Shown piece by piece: positions 16,867-24,832 of a stretch of 64,000 nucleotides of DNA. A model generated the notes under the pieces. That model worked only from the letters and a program-made list of their open reading frames with translations. It ran no database searches and had not been told where the DNA came from. Source of the DNA: JAPHSX01 sp050298555 (GTDB lineage: Bacteria; Pseudomonadota; Gammaproteobacteria; Thiohalomonadales; Thiohalomonadaceae); contig JBNKUL010000035.1 of NCBI GenBank assembly GCA_050298555.1, positions 1 through 64,000 of the forward strand, read 5' to 3'. Both the position numbers and the translations under genes were made by a program. Positions within the stretch are counted from its first letter, which is position 1. Every line of letters starts with the position of its first letter.

Positions 16867-17844
16867 GTGGAATATACCCTCGCAGAGATCGCCCAACATA
16901 TCGATGCCCGCCTGGTGGGTGAGGCATCGCTTAGCGTTAGCGGCGTCAGTTCCCTGGAGTCCCCCCGTGCCGGAACCATTGGCTTCCTTACCCAGTCGCG
17001 TTACCGCAAATACCTGGACAATACCCCTGCCGTCGCGGTGATCCTGCGTGAGGCTGACCTTGAGTACTGTCCGGTTGCCGCGCTGGTCTGTGACAACCCC
17101 TATGCCGCCTACGCCAGGCTTACGGCACTCTTCGCCCCTTCCAGCAGTGGCGAGAGCGCCATTCACCCCAGTGCGATTATCGACCCGAGCGCCGAGCTTG
17201 GCGAGGGCGTCATGGTGGGCGCGAATGCGGTAATAGCTGCCGGGGTCCGCATCGGCGCAGGTAGCCGTATCTATCCCAACGTGAGCATCTATCACGACTG
17301 TATTGTGGGAAAGAATGCGGTGATTCACAGCGGCGCGGTGATCGGCTCCGACGGTTTCGGTTTCGCCAACGAGGGCGGCCGCTGGATCAAGATCCACCAG
17401 CTCGGCCGAGTGGTGATTGGCGACGATGTGGAGATCGGTGCCAACACCAGCATCGACCGCGGGGCGATAGAGGACACGGTGATCGGCAACAATGTCATCA
17501 TCGACAACCAGGTACAGGTCGCCCACAACGTGCGTATCGGTGATTACACGGCAATCGCCGGCTGCGTCGGTATCGCCGGTAGTGCCGTGATCGGCAAGCA
17601 CTGTGCGCTGGGTGGTGGCGCCGGCATCCTCGGTCATCTGCAGATCGCAGATGGCGTGACCGTGACCGCCATGTCGCTGGTCACCAACTCGATTAAACAG
17701 CCCGGTGTCTACTCCGCCGGTACGCCCCTGGAACCAAAGGCGCAGTGGCAAAAGAATTTTGTCCGTTTCAAGCAGCTGGACGACATGTCCCGTCGCATTC
17801 GGTCTCTGGAAAAAGAGATAAAAAAACTTACTGAAGAAGGTTAA
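16867..17844 (+). CDS. lpxD: UDP-3-O-(3-hydroxyacyl)glucosamine N-acyltransferase LpxD
   Basis: A 325-residue trimeric acyltransferase of lipid A synthesis. The N-terminal uridine-binding domain (~1-105) precedes a left-handed beta-helix of hexapeptide repeats (IHPSAIIDPSAELGEG onward) and a C-terminal helix (RFKQLDDMSRRIRSLEKEIKKL). The catalytic His lies in QVQVAHNVRIGDYTAIAGC. The start is GTG at 16867. If the neighbouring gnnA/gnnB pair is active, the substrate here would be the 3-amino variant; acyltransferases of this type accept such substrates in Acidithiobacillus. It is six bases from fabZ. Confidence 0.96.
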   Translation: MEYTLAEIAQHIDARLVGEASLSVSGVSSLESPRAGTIGFLTQSRYRKYLDNTPAVAVILREADLEYCPVAALVCDNPYAAYARLTALFAPSSSGESAIHPSAIIDPSAELGEGVMVGANAVIAAGVRIGAGSRIYPNVSIYHDCIVGKNAVIHSGAVIGSDGFGFANEGGRWIKIHQLGRVVIGDDVEIGANTSIDRGAIEDTVIGNNVIIDNQVQVAHNVRIGDYTAIAGCVGIAGSAVIGKHCALGGGAGILGHLQIADGVTVTAMSLVTNSIKQPGVYSAGTPLEPKAQWQKNFVRFKQLDDMSRRIRSLEKEIKKLTEEG

Positions 17845-17849
17845 AGACT

Positions 17850-18296
17850 TTGAGCGCAATGGATATTCAGGAGATCCTCGAGCATCTCCCACACCGTTAC
17901 CCCTTCCTACTGGTCGACCGTGTTCTGGAGTGCGAGCCTGGCAAGCGCCTGGTGGCGCTGAAGAATGTCTCGGTCAATGAGCCGATGTTCACCGGTCATT
18001 TCCCCGAGCGCCCGATCTTCCCCGGCGTGCTGATTATGGAGGCACTGGCCCAGGCTACCGGCATCCTCGCCTTCCGCACCAGCGGTACCAAGCCGGACGG
18101 TAACTCCCTCTACTATTTCGCCGGTATCGACAACTGCCGCTTCAAGCAGCCGGTAGTGCCGGGCGACCAGCTGATCCTCGAGGTTGAGCTGCTGAAGGCG
18201 AAGCGCGGCATCTACAAGTTCAATGCCGAAGCCAAGGTGGACGGTAAGGTCGTCGCCAGTGCCGAACTGATGTGTGCGGAGCAGGCCATCAAATGA
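17850..18296 (+). CDS. fabZ: 3-hydroxyacyl-ACP dehydratase FabZ
   Basis: A 148-residue hot-dog-fold dehydratase of fatty acid elongation that competes with LpxA for 3-hydroxyacyl-ACP. LPHRYPFLLVDRV is the N-terminal signature; the catalytic His is in GHFPERPIFPGVL and the catalytic Glu in MEALAQATG. The start is TTG at 17850, supported by AGAAGG 9 bases upstream; ATG at 17859 (three codons later) has no good ribosome site but cannot be excluded. It overlaps lpxA by 4 bases (ATGA). Confidence 0.97.
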   Translation: MSAMDIQEILEHLPHRYPFLLVDRVLECEPGKRLVALKNVSVNEPMFTGHFPERPIFPGVLIMEALAQATGILAFRTSGTKPDGNSLYYFAGIDNCRFKQPVVPGDQLILEVELLKAKRGIYKFNAEAKVDGKVVASAELMCAEQAIK

Positions 18297-19069
18297 GTTC
18301 CATCCACCCTACAGCGATCATCGACCCCAGTGCCGAGATTGGTGAGGGGGTAAGCATCGGTGCCTACAGCGTGATCGGGCCCGATGTGGTGATTGGCGAC
18401 GAGTGCTGGATCGGCCCGCACGTGGTGATTAACGGCCCGACTACCATCGGCCGCGAGAACCGCATCTTCCAGTTCGCCTCGGTTGGCGAGATGCCGCAGG
18501 ACCTGAAGTTCGAGGGTGAGGAGACGCGGCTGGAGATCGGTGATCGCAACACCATTCGCGAATTCGCCACCCTTAATCGCGGTACCGGTGTCGGCGGCAG
18601 TGTCACCCGCATCGGCAATGACAACCTGCTGATGGCCTATATTCACATCGCCCACGACTGCATCGTCGGCAATAACGTCATCCTCTCCAATAACGCTTCC
18701 CTGGCGGGCCATGTGGAGGTGCATGACAACGTGATCCTGGGTGGTTTCACCCTGGTACACCAGTTCTGCGCCATCGGTAAGCATGTCTTCGCCGGTATGG
18801 GCTCGGCCATTGCCAAGGATGTACCGCCCTATGTGATCGTTACCGGTGCGCCCGCCGCACCCCACGGACTCAACAAGGTAGGACTGAAGCGTCGCGGTTT
18901 CAGCGATGAGCAGTTACGTCAGTTGTCGCGCGCCTACAAGGTGCTCTATAGAAAGGGCTTGAGCCTGGAAGAGGCGAAGGGCGAGTTGCAGAAGATGGGC
19001 GAGACGGATGAGGACGTACGCCTCTTCTCCGACTTCCTGCAGCAGACGACACGCAGCGTTATCCGTTAA
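18293..19069 (+). CDS. lpxA: UDP-(amino)sugar O/N-acyltransferase LpxA, first step of lipid A
   Basis: A 258-residue hexapeptide-repeat trimer subunit. The beta-helix runs from IHPTAIIDPSAEIGEG to residue ~190, then a helical C-terminus. H121 in HIAHDC is the catalytic base (E. coli H125). M169 in FAGMGSAIAKD aligns with E. coli G173 and with Pseudomonas M169, the hydrocarbon-ruler residue that restricts acyl length to about C10. The usual IHRGT is LNRGT (N95). The ATG at 18293 overlaps the fabZ stop; an upstream in-frame extension lies inside fabZ. A terminator follows at once, and lpxB is not next on this strand as it is in E. coli. Confidence 0.96.
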   Translation: MSSIHPTAIIDPSAEIGEGVSIGAYSVIGPDVVIGDECWIGPHVVINGPTTIGRENRIFQFASVGEMPQDLKFEGEETRLEIGDRNTIREFATLNRGTGVGGSVTRIGNDNLLMAYIHIAHDCIVGNNVILSNNASLAGHVEVHDNVILGGFTLVHQFCAIGKHVFAGMGSAIAKDVPPYVIVTGAPAAPHGLNKVGLKRRGFSDEQLRQLSRAYKVLYRKGLSLEEAKGELQKMGETDEDVRLFSDFLQQTTRSVIR

Positions 19070-19071
19070 AT

Positions 19072-19100
19072 AAAAAGCCGGCTCTGATGCCGGCTTTTTT
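19072..19100. terminator. Bidirectional intrinsic terminator between lpxA and lpxB
   Basis: AAAAA-GCCGGC (19072-19082), a TCTGAT loop and GCCGGC-TTTTTT (19089-19100). The symmetrical A- and T-runs serve both the lpxA transcript (plus) and the convergent lpxB transcript (minus), whose stop codon TAA overlaps the last bases at 19099-19101. Confidence 0.92.
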
Positions 19101-20259
19101 ATGCCTTGTTTTCTAGCATCTCCAACGCAAGGCGGGCGATCCTCTCCGAGGCGCCGCCGGTTCCCAGTTTTTCCCTAATCAGCCCCATGCGTTTGCGCAT
19201 GGCATCGGCGCGCCCCTTGTCCTGTAGCAACGACAGCGCCTCGCGGGTGATGTTCCCCACGGTGGCCTCCTTCTGGATCAACTCGGGGGCGATGCGCTCA
19301 CCGGCGACGATGTTGCACAGGGCGATGTGATCCAGCTTCACCAGGCGGGAGAAGACGGCGTAGCTCAGCGGCGCCATGCGGTAGGTGACGACCAGCGGCA
19401 CCTGCATTAAGCCAATTTCGAGCGTGGCGGTACCGGAGGCACTGACGATGGTGTCGCAGCCGCGCATCACATCGTAGGGGCGGCCGCTGACCAGCTTGAT
19501 ATCGAGCCCGCTCTCATCGACCGGTGCCTGCAGCAGCTCCAGCGGCAGGGTGGAGGCGCGCGGCATCAGGAACTGGATCTGCGGCAGTGCCGCCTTAATC
19601 TGCTTTGCGCTCTGCAGCATCAGCGGCAGCAGGCGCGAGACCTCGCTGCGGCGGCTGCCGGGGAAGAGGCCGAGTACCGGGCGCGACGCATCGAGCCCTA
19701 ATTCATTCAGGATCGCATCACGGCTGTAGTCGCTCTTCACCTCGTCGACCAGCGGGTGGCCAACGAACTCCACCGGTACGCCGACCTTGTCGTAGCACGC
19801 CACCTCGAAGGGAAAGACCACCGCCATCTTGTCGACCAGCTCCTTGATCTTGAAGACGCGCTTCTTCTTCCATGCCCACACCTGCGGGCTGATGTAGTAG
19901 AGCACCTTAATGCCGCACTCCTTGGCGGTCTCGGCCAGGCGCAGGTTGAAACCGGGGTAGTCGACCAGGATCAGCAGGTCGGGAGGGGTGTTGCGCAGCT
20001 CATCGCGCATGCGTTCCAGCACGCCCTTGAGGAAACGGTAGTTGGCCAGTACCTCGACCAGTCCCATCACCGCCATCTCGGCGGAGTCGACCAGGGTGAC
20101 GACACCGGCGGCGCGCATCTGCTCGCCGCCGATACCGCGAAACCGCACATCGGGATTGAGCTTGTGCAGCTCCTCGACCAGCCGTGCCGCGTGATGATCG
20201 CCGGAGGCCTCCCCGGCGATGATCATGACTTCCCTATGATCCGAGTTGGGGTTAGCCAA
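19099..20259 (-). CDS. lpxB: Lipid-A-disaccharide synthase LpxB
   Basis: A 386-residue GT19 glycosyltransferase at the inner face of the membrane that joins UDP-diacyl-sugar and lipid X into the lipid A disaccharide. Seen: IIAGEASGDHHAARL at the N-terminus, YYISPQVWAWKKKRVFKI, LGLFPGSRRSEVSRLLP and SASGTATLEIGLMQVPLVVTYRM, which bind UDP. The start is TTG at 20257-20259 with GGAG 6-7 bases upstream, overlapping the gnnB stop by 8 bases; the next in-frame ATG would begin at MIIAGEASGD. It is transcribed opposite to lpxA, unlike the usual collinear order. Confidence 0.95.
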   Translation of the reverse strand: MANPNSDHREVMIIAGEASGDHHAARLVEELHKLNPDVRFRGIGGEQMRAAGVVTLVDSAEMAVMGLVEVLANYRFLKGVLERMRDELRNTPPDLLILVDYPGFNLRLAETAKECGIKVLYYISPQVWAWKKKRVFKIKELVDKMAVVFPFEVACYDKVGVPVEFVGHPLVDEVKSDYSRDAILNELGLDASRPVLGLFPGSRRSEVSRLLPLMLQSAKQIKAALPQIQFLMPRASTLPLELLQAPVDESGLDIKLVSGRPYDVMRGCDTIVSASGTATLEIGLMQVPLVVTYRMAPLSYAVFSRLVKLDHIALCNIVAGERIAPELIQKEATVGNITREALSLLQDKGRADAMRKRMGLIREKLGTGGASERIARLALEMLENKA

Positions 20260-21349
20260 CCATGACTCCGCGGATTACATCGAGGATCTCATCGACCTGC
20301 TCGTCGGGCAGCTCGGGGAAGATCGGCAGCGACATCACCTTTGATGCCACCTCTTCGGTTACCGGCAGGGTCTGGCCCTGGCAGCTCTCGGCGAAGACCT
20401 GCTGCTGGTGCAGCGGGATGGGGTAGTAGATGGCGCAGCCGATCTCCTTGGCGCGCAGTGCCGCCATGATGTCGTCGCGGTTGTCGGCGAGCAGGGCGTA
20501 CTGGTGGTAGACGTGTTTGCCGATGCCATCCTCGTGCGGTGGGGTGAGGCCCATCTCGGCCAGCGCCTTGGAGTAGCGGTGGCCGACACGGCGGCGACCG
20601 TCGTTGTACTGGTCGATGCGCTTGAGCTTGGCGCGCAGCACCACCGCCTGCAGCTCGTCGAGGCGTGAGTTGAAGCCCAGCTCGGAGTGGTGGTACTGCT
20701 TCCAGCTGCCGTGGTTGCGCAGCACACGCAGGTGCTCTGCGATCTTCTCGTCATTGGTGGTGATGAGACCGCCGTCGCCGAAGCAACCGAGGTTCTTGCT
20801 GGGGAAGAAGCTGAAGGCGCCCACATCACCCATGCTACCGGTCTGCTTGCCGTCGATATCGGCACCGAAAGACTGGGCGCAGTCCTCGACGATCTTCAGG
20901 TCGTGCTTTTCCGCCAGGGCGAGCAGGGCACCCATGTCGGCAGGCTGGCCGAACAGGTGGACCGGGATGATCGCCCTGGTCTTGTCGGTGATCGCGGCGG
21001 CCACCTGCTCCGGGTCGATATTGAAGGTCTTGGGGTCGATATCGACGAACACCGGCTTGGCGCCGACGTAGAGGATCGCCTCGGCGGTGGCGATGAAGGT
21101 GAACGGGGTAGTAATGACCTCGTCGCCCTCGCCGACACCGGCGGCGATAAGGCCCAGGTGCAGCGCGTCGGTGCCGGAGGCGCAACCGACCGCCTGCTTC
21201 ACGCCCAGGTAGGCGGCCGCCTCTTCCTCGAAGGCGCGCACATTGGGGCCGAGGATGAACTGGGTGCTCTCCAGCGCGGCCAGCATGCCCTGGTCGATCT
21301 CGTCTTTAATCTCATGGTACTGGCCCTTGAGGTTCACCATTGGGATCAT
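20252..21349 (-). CDS. gnnB: DegT/DnrJ/EryC1-family sugar aminotransferase, probable GnnB
   Basis: A 365-residue PLP enzyme of the sugar aminotransferase class. The N-terminal MVNLKGQYHEIKDEI and ILGPNVRAFEEEAAAYLGV, the ASGTDALHLGL motif, VEDCAQSFGA and the Schiff-base lysine in FSFFPSKNLGCFGDGG are all typical. In Acidithiobacillus ferrooxidans GnnB aminates the 3''-keto intermediate made by GnnA to give UDP-GlcNAc3N, and that gene pair also lies beside lpxA and lpxB. The operon with gnnA upstream and lpxB downstream here is the reason for the call. It could instead serve an O-antigen amino sugar. TAGGAG is 8 bases before the ATG. Confidence 0.78.
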   Translation of the reverse strand: MIPMVNLKGQYHEIKDEIDQGMLAALESTQFILGPNVRAFEEEAAAYLGVKQAVGCASGTDALHLGLIAAGVGEGDEVITTPFTFIATAEAILYVGAKPVFVDIDPKTFNIDPEQVAAAITDKTRAIIPVHLFGQPADMGALLALAEKHDLKIVEDCAQSFGADIDGKQTGSMGDVGAFSFFPSKNLGCFGDGGLITTNDEKIAEHLRVLRNHGSWKQYHHSELGFNSRLDELQAVVLRAKLKRIDQYNDGRRRVGHRYSKALAEMGLTPPHEDGIGKHVYHQYALLADNRDDIMAALRAKEIGCAIYYPIPLHQQQVFAESCQGQTLPVTEEVASKVMSLPIFPELPDEQVDEILDVIRGVMVG

Positions 21350-21373
21350 TGTTCGTTTCTCCTAAATTCGGGA

Positions 21374-22312
21374 TTAGCTGTTGAGCAGCTCTGAAATACG
21401 GATCGCGGTATCGAGCGCCTGGCGCCCGTCCTCACCGCTCACCTGTGGGGCGCTGTTGCTGGCGATGGCGCCGAGGAAGGCCTCGGCCTCGGCCAGGATG
21501 GCGTCGGAGTTCTCGAAGATGGACTCCTCGGAGTTGATCTCCGGGATACCGGGGAACATCTCCTTCACGCCCTTGCGGTGCACGCTCAGGATTTTGTCCT
21601 GGAAGTCGACCGAGACATAGGCGTCGGGCTGGAAGATGCGCATCTTGCGCTGCGGCTTCATGCTGACGCGACTGGCGGTGACGTTGGCGACACAGCCGTT
21701 CTCGAAGGTGATGCGGGCGTTGGCGATGTCGTGCTCCTCGGTCAGCACCGAGACGCCGTTGGCGTCGATGCTGGCGATGGGGGAGCGTACCAGCGACTGG
21801 ATGATGTCGATGTCGTGGATCATCAGGTCCAGCACCACGTTGACGTCGGCGCCGCGCGGGTTGAAGGGGGCGAGGCGGTGCGACTCGATGAACTGCGGCT
21901 CGGTCAGCACCGGCTCCAGCGCCAGCACCGCCGAGTTGAAGCGCTCCAGGTGGCCGATCTGCAGCACCAGGCTCTTCTCTTTGGCGATGGCGATAAGCTC
22001 GTCGGCCTCGGCCACGGTGACGGTCATCGGCTTCTCCAGCAGCACGTGGATGCCGTTCTCCAGGCACTCCTTCGCTACCTGGTAGTGCAGCTGGGTGGGA
22101 ACCACGATGCTCACCGCATCGACCTTGCCGAACAGTTCGCGGTAGTCGTTGTATGCGGTGGTCCCGCACTCCTCGGCGACGCGCTGGGCGTTCTCCTCAT
22201 TGGCGTCGGCAACACCCACCAGCTCGGCGTTGTCGAGGGCGGCATATTTCTGTGCGTGGAAGCGGCCAAGATAGCCGACGCCGATGACGGCGGTTTTCAA
22301 CGGGGTGGTCAC
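21374..22312 (-). CDS. gnnA: Gfo/Idh/MocA-family dehydrogenase, probable GnnA
   Basis: A 312-residue NAD(P)-dependent sugar-nucleotide oxidoreductase. The N-terminal Rossmann motif is VIGVGYLGRFHAQKY; the family EKP motif appears as LLEKPMTV; the C-terminal sheet domain contains GHLERFNSAV and DLMIHDIDII, holding likely catalytic residues. In the gnn pathway it oxidises C3'' of UDP-GlcNAc. It is first in the minus-strand unit gnnA-gnnB-lpxB, divergent from rnhB across 112 bases. The family alone does not give the substrate; the assignment rests on the neighbours. Confidence 0.76.
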   Translation of the reverse strand: MTTPLKTAVIGVGYLGRFHAQKYAALDNAELVGVADANEENAQRVAEECGTTAYNDYRELFGKVDAVSIVVPTQLHYQVAKECLENGIHVLLEKPMTVTVAEADELIAIAKEKSLVLQIGHLERFNSAVLALEPVLTEPQFIESHRLAPFNPRGADVNVVLDLMIHDIDIIQSLVRSPIASIDANGVSVLTEEHDIANARITFENGCVANVTASRVSMKPQRKMRIFQPDAYVSVDFQDKILSVHRKGVKEMFPGIPEINSEESIFENSDAILAEAEAFLGAIASNSAPQVSGEDGRQALDTAIRISELLNS

Positions 22313-22424
22313 GGTGATGGTCCTGAGTGTGGCGGAAAATCAGCTGCGAATGATCGCATTTGGGGGGCATTTATTCAATCTACATCTAAGGTAGACTAGC
22401 GCGTTTTCACACTCAGGCGACGCC

Positions 22425-23033
22425 ATGCAATCAGAATTCGATTTTTCCCCCTCCAGTTCGTCCCAGCGGCTAGTGGCCGGGGTAGACGAGGTGGGCCGTG
22501 GCCCGTTGGCCGGGCCGGTGGTCACCGCCGCGGTGATCCTCGACCCCGACAACCCCATCGAGGGGCTGGCCGACTCCAAGGAGATGAGCGAGAAGAAGCG
22601 CGAGCGGCTGTTTGACGAGATCAAGGAGAAGGCGCTGGCCTGGTCCATCGGCCGCTGCGAGGTGGAGGAGATCGATGAGCTCAACATCCTGCAGGCGACC
22701 ATGACCGCGATGCAGCGCGCCGTGGCGGGGCTGTCGCCGCAGCCGGAGCACGCCCTGATCGACGGCAACCGCTGTCCACAACTGCCCTGCAGCTGCGAGT
22801 TCGTGATTAAGGGCGACAGCAAGGTGGCGGCGATCAGCGCCGCCTCCATCCTCGCCAAGGTGACGCGCGACCGCGAGATGGTGGAACTGGACCGCCAATA
22901 CCCGGGCTACGGCCTCGCCGGCCACAAGGGCTATCCCACCAAGGCGCACATCGAGGCGCTGCATGAGCTGGGCGTCACCCCGATACACCGCCGCTCCTTC
23001 GGCCCGGTAAGGAGGGTGCTGCAGGGAGAGTAG
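22425..23033 (+). CDS. rnhB: Ribonuclease HII
   Basis: A 202-residue RNase H type 2 that removes ribonucleotides and RNA from DNA hybrids. The catalytic acidic residues are D21 and E22 in GVDEVGRGPLAGPV, Asp in ALIDGNR, and Asp in VTRDREM. SAASILAKVTRDR and GYGLAGHKGYPTKAH are conserved. In most relatives rnhB follows lpxB and precedes dnaE; here lpxB is inverted on one side and about 7.5 kb of other genes separate it from dnaE on the other. Confidence 0.97.
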   Translation: MQSEFDFSPSSSSQRLVAGVDEVGRGPLAGPVVTAAVILDPDNPIEGLADSKEMSEKKRERLFDEIKEKALAWSIGRCEVEEIDELNILQATMTAMQRAVAGLSPQPEHALIDGNRCPQLPCSCEFVIKGDSKVAAISAASILAKVTRDREMVELDRQYPGYGLAGHKGYPTKAHIEALHELGVTPIHRRSFGPVRRVLQGE

Positions 23034-23108
23034 TCTATCGTATCGCCTTGCGGCCACCCCGCTGCTGAACTAGTTTCGGTAGTAGTCACCGTGAAGGGAG
23101 AAGGGATT

Positions 23109-24512
23109 ATGAGCAGTCTGCTAGGCGACCGCCTGAAACAGCAGGGCGTTACCGAACAACAGCTGGAACAGGCACTGGAGCGCCAGCGCCTGCATGGCGG
23201 CAGGCTTGGCGCCAACCTCGCCGCGCTGGGTTTTATCAGTGAGGACGCCCTCGACGGCGCGCTGCACCGTGAGCCGCCGCTGCCGAAATCGCTGGAGGAG
23301 AGTGGCCTGCGGCTCCCCTTTGTCGTCGACCTTATCACCAAGCACATCCTGCAGCTGGGCAGTTTCAACTCGCAGGAGGTCGCCGAGCGGGTAAGGCTGC
23401 CGATCTCCATCGTTGAAAAGGCGATGGAGGAGCTGCGCCGTGCCCACTATGTCGATGTGAAGCGGGCGGAGGGGATCACCACCATGTCCTACCGCTACAC
23501 CATCACCGATGGTGGCAAGGCGCGGGCCAACGAGCTGATGGGGCTGTCGCGCTACCTCGGCCCTGCGCCGGTCACGCTGGAGGACTACCGGCGCATGGTG
23601 GAGGCGCAGACCATCAAGAACGTGCTGGTGGGCGAGGAGGATGTGCGCAAGGCCTTCTCCCAGCTCATCGTCAGCGAGCAGATGCTGCACCGCCTGGGCC
23701 CGGCGGTCAGCTCCGGCCGCTCCCTGTTCCTCTACGGACCGCCCGGCAACGGCAAGACCACCATCGCCGAGACCATCAGCAAGGTGCTGCCGGAAAACAT
23801 CTACATGCCCTACGCCATCCTCGTCGACGACGACATCATTACCCTGTTCGACCCGGTCAACCACACCGAGGCCGACCCCACCCTGCGCCCACCCGATACC
23901 GACCCGCGCTGGGCCTTCATCAAGCGCCCCATCGTGATGGCCGGTGGCGAGCTGTCATTGAAGATGCTGGATCTCGAATACAACCCCGTCTCGCACTTCT
24001 ACCAGGCCCCGCTGCAGCTCAAGGCCAACAACGGGCTCTTCATTATCGACGACTTCGGCCGCCAGCAGGTCGATCCGCAACAACTGCTCAACCGCTGGAT
24101 CGTACCGCTGGAACGGCGCACCGACTTCCTCTCGCTGCAGAGCGGCATGAAGTTCGAAATCCCCTTCGACCAGTTGATCATCTTTTCCACCAATATCGAT
24201 CCCAAAGAGCTGGTGGACGAGGCCTTCCTGCGCCGCATCCGCTACAAGATCCTCATCGACCACCCCAGCGAAAGGGAGTTCGAAGAGATCTTTCGCCGCG
24301 TCGCCGAGTCGAACGCGATTGAGTTTGATAAAGCGACCTTCGACTTCCTGGTGGAGAATTTCTACAAGGGACTGAACGTGAAGTTCAACTCCTGTCATCC
24401 GCGTGACCTCATCGACCAGATTATCGATGCTGCGCACTACCATGGGCATGCGCCGAAGATGGATCGGGATAGTATTAGGGATGCCTGGGATAATTATTTT
24501 GTGGAGATTTGA
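23109..24512 (+). CDS. AAA+ ATPase with N-terminal type II secretion ATPase-like domain; function unknown
   Basis: 467 residues. The first ~60 (GDRLKQQGVTEQQLEQALERQRLHGGRLGANLAALGFISEDAL) resemble the small helical N domain found on GspE/MshE ATPases, which in MshE binds c-di-GMP. Residues ~75-160 look like a winged helix (VAERVRLPISIVEKAMEELRRAHYVDV). The AAA+ core has Walker A G210-PPGNGKTT (K216), Walker B LFIIDDFG (~310-317), a sensor FSTNID and an FLRRIRYK arginine-finger region. I know no assigned function for this architecture. The ATG at 23109 has GGGAGAAGGG upstream; GTG 23091 is less likely. Base composition is host-like. Confidence 0.8.
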   Translation: MSSLLGDRLKQQGVTEQQLEQALERQRLHGGRLGANLAALGFISEDALDGALHREPPLPKSLEESGLRLPFVVDLITKHILQLGSFNSQEVAERVRLPISIVEKAMEELRRAHYVDVKRAEGITTMSYRYTITDGGKARANELMGLSRYLGPAPVTLEDYRRMVEAQTIKNVLVGEEDVRKAFSQLIVSEQMLHRLGPAVSSGRSLFLYGPPGNGKTTIAETISKVLPENIYMPYAILVDDDIITLFDPVNHTEADPTLRPPDTDPRWAFIKRPIVMAGGELSLKMLDLEYNPVSHFYQAPLQLKANNGLFIIDDFGRQQVDPQQLLNRWIVPLERRTDFLSLQSGMKFEIPFDQLIIFSTNIDPKELVDEAFLRRIRYKILIDHPSEREFEEIFRRVAESNAIEFDKATFDFLVENFYKGLNVKFNSCHPRDLIDQIIDAAHYHGHAPKMDRDSIRDAWDNYFVEI

Positions 24513-24832
24513 GGGGGGTATGACTGGTTGCGGCCAGGTGCGGACTTAATGCTTGAAGGACTACTTTGGCTGTAATCAGGCCAACAGCAGTCGTTAATAG
24601 AGGACCAACGGAATCGCTGCAATAGCCCTAGTGTTAACTAGGGTAACTATGGCAGTATTTGCTTAATCAAATAACAAATGGTTGAGGGAGCGACTCCAAA
24701 TTGCTGTTAATTAGGGAAATACCCTTATTTCTTCGCCCCTCGACGATGCACAATATTCCGAATCGGAATATCACTGATATGGTGGAATCGGCCTAACACA
24801 CTGTTAGGTATTTAAAAGGAAGTAACAAAGTA
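24513..24832. other. Non-coding region at the left edge of the cassette block
   Basis: About 320 bases without a credible gene, AT-richer than the gene before it. It holds three perfect inverted repeats: CCCTAG-TGTTAA-CTAGGG (24626-24643), the 19-bp palindrome at 24753-24771, and GCCTAAC-acact-GTTAGGT (24791-24809). The last two heptamers fit the integron core patterns RYYYAAC and GTTRRRY, and the GTTAGGT lies 23 bases before the first cassette gene start. No integrase gene or full attI is visible. A weaker AGGG/CCCT stem occurs at 24713-24725. Confidence 0.55.
24753..24771. promoter_or_regulatory. 19-bp perfect palindrome, operator-like
   Basis: ATATTCCGA (24753-24761), a central A, then TCGGAATAT (24763-24771): a 9-bp arm on each side with no mismatch. 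The size and tight spacing fit a dimeric repressor site rather than a terminator hairpin. It lies 62 bases before the start of the gene at 24833. No regulator gene is adjacent. Confidence 0.5.

Noticed and set aside
24513..24832. Integron attI site or integrase remnant
   Set aside because: Only isolated core heptamers were found; no tyrosine recombinase coding sequence, even broken, could be seen on either strand.
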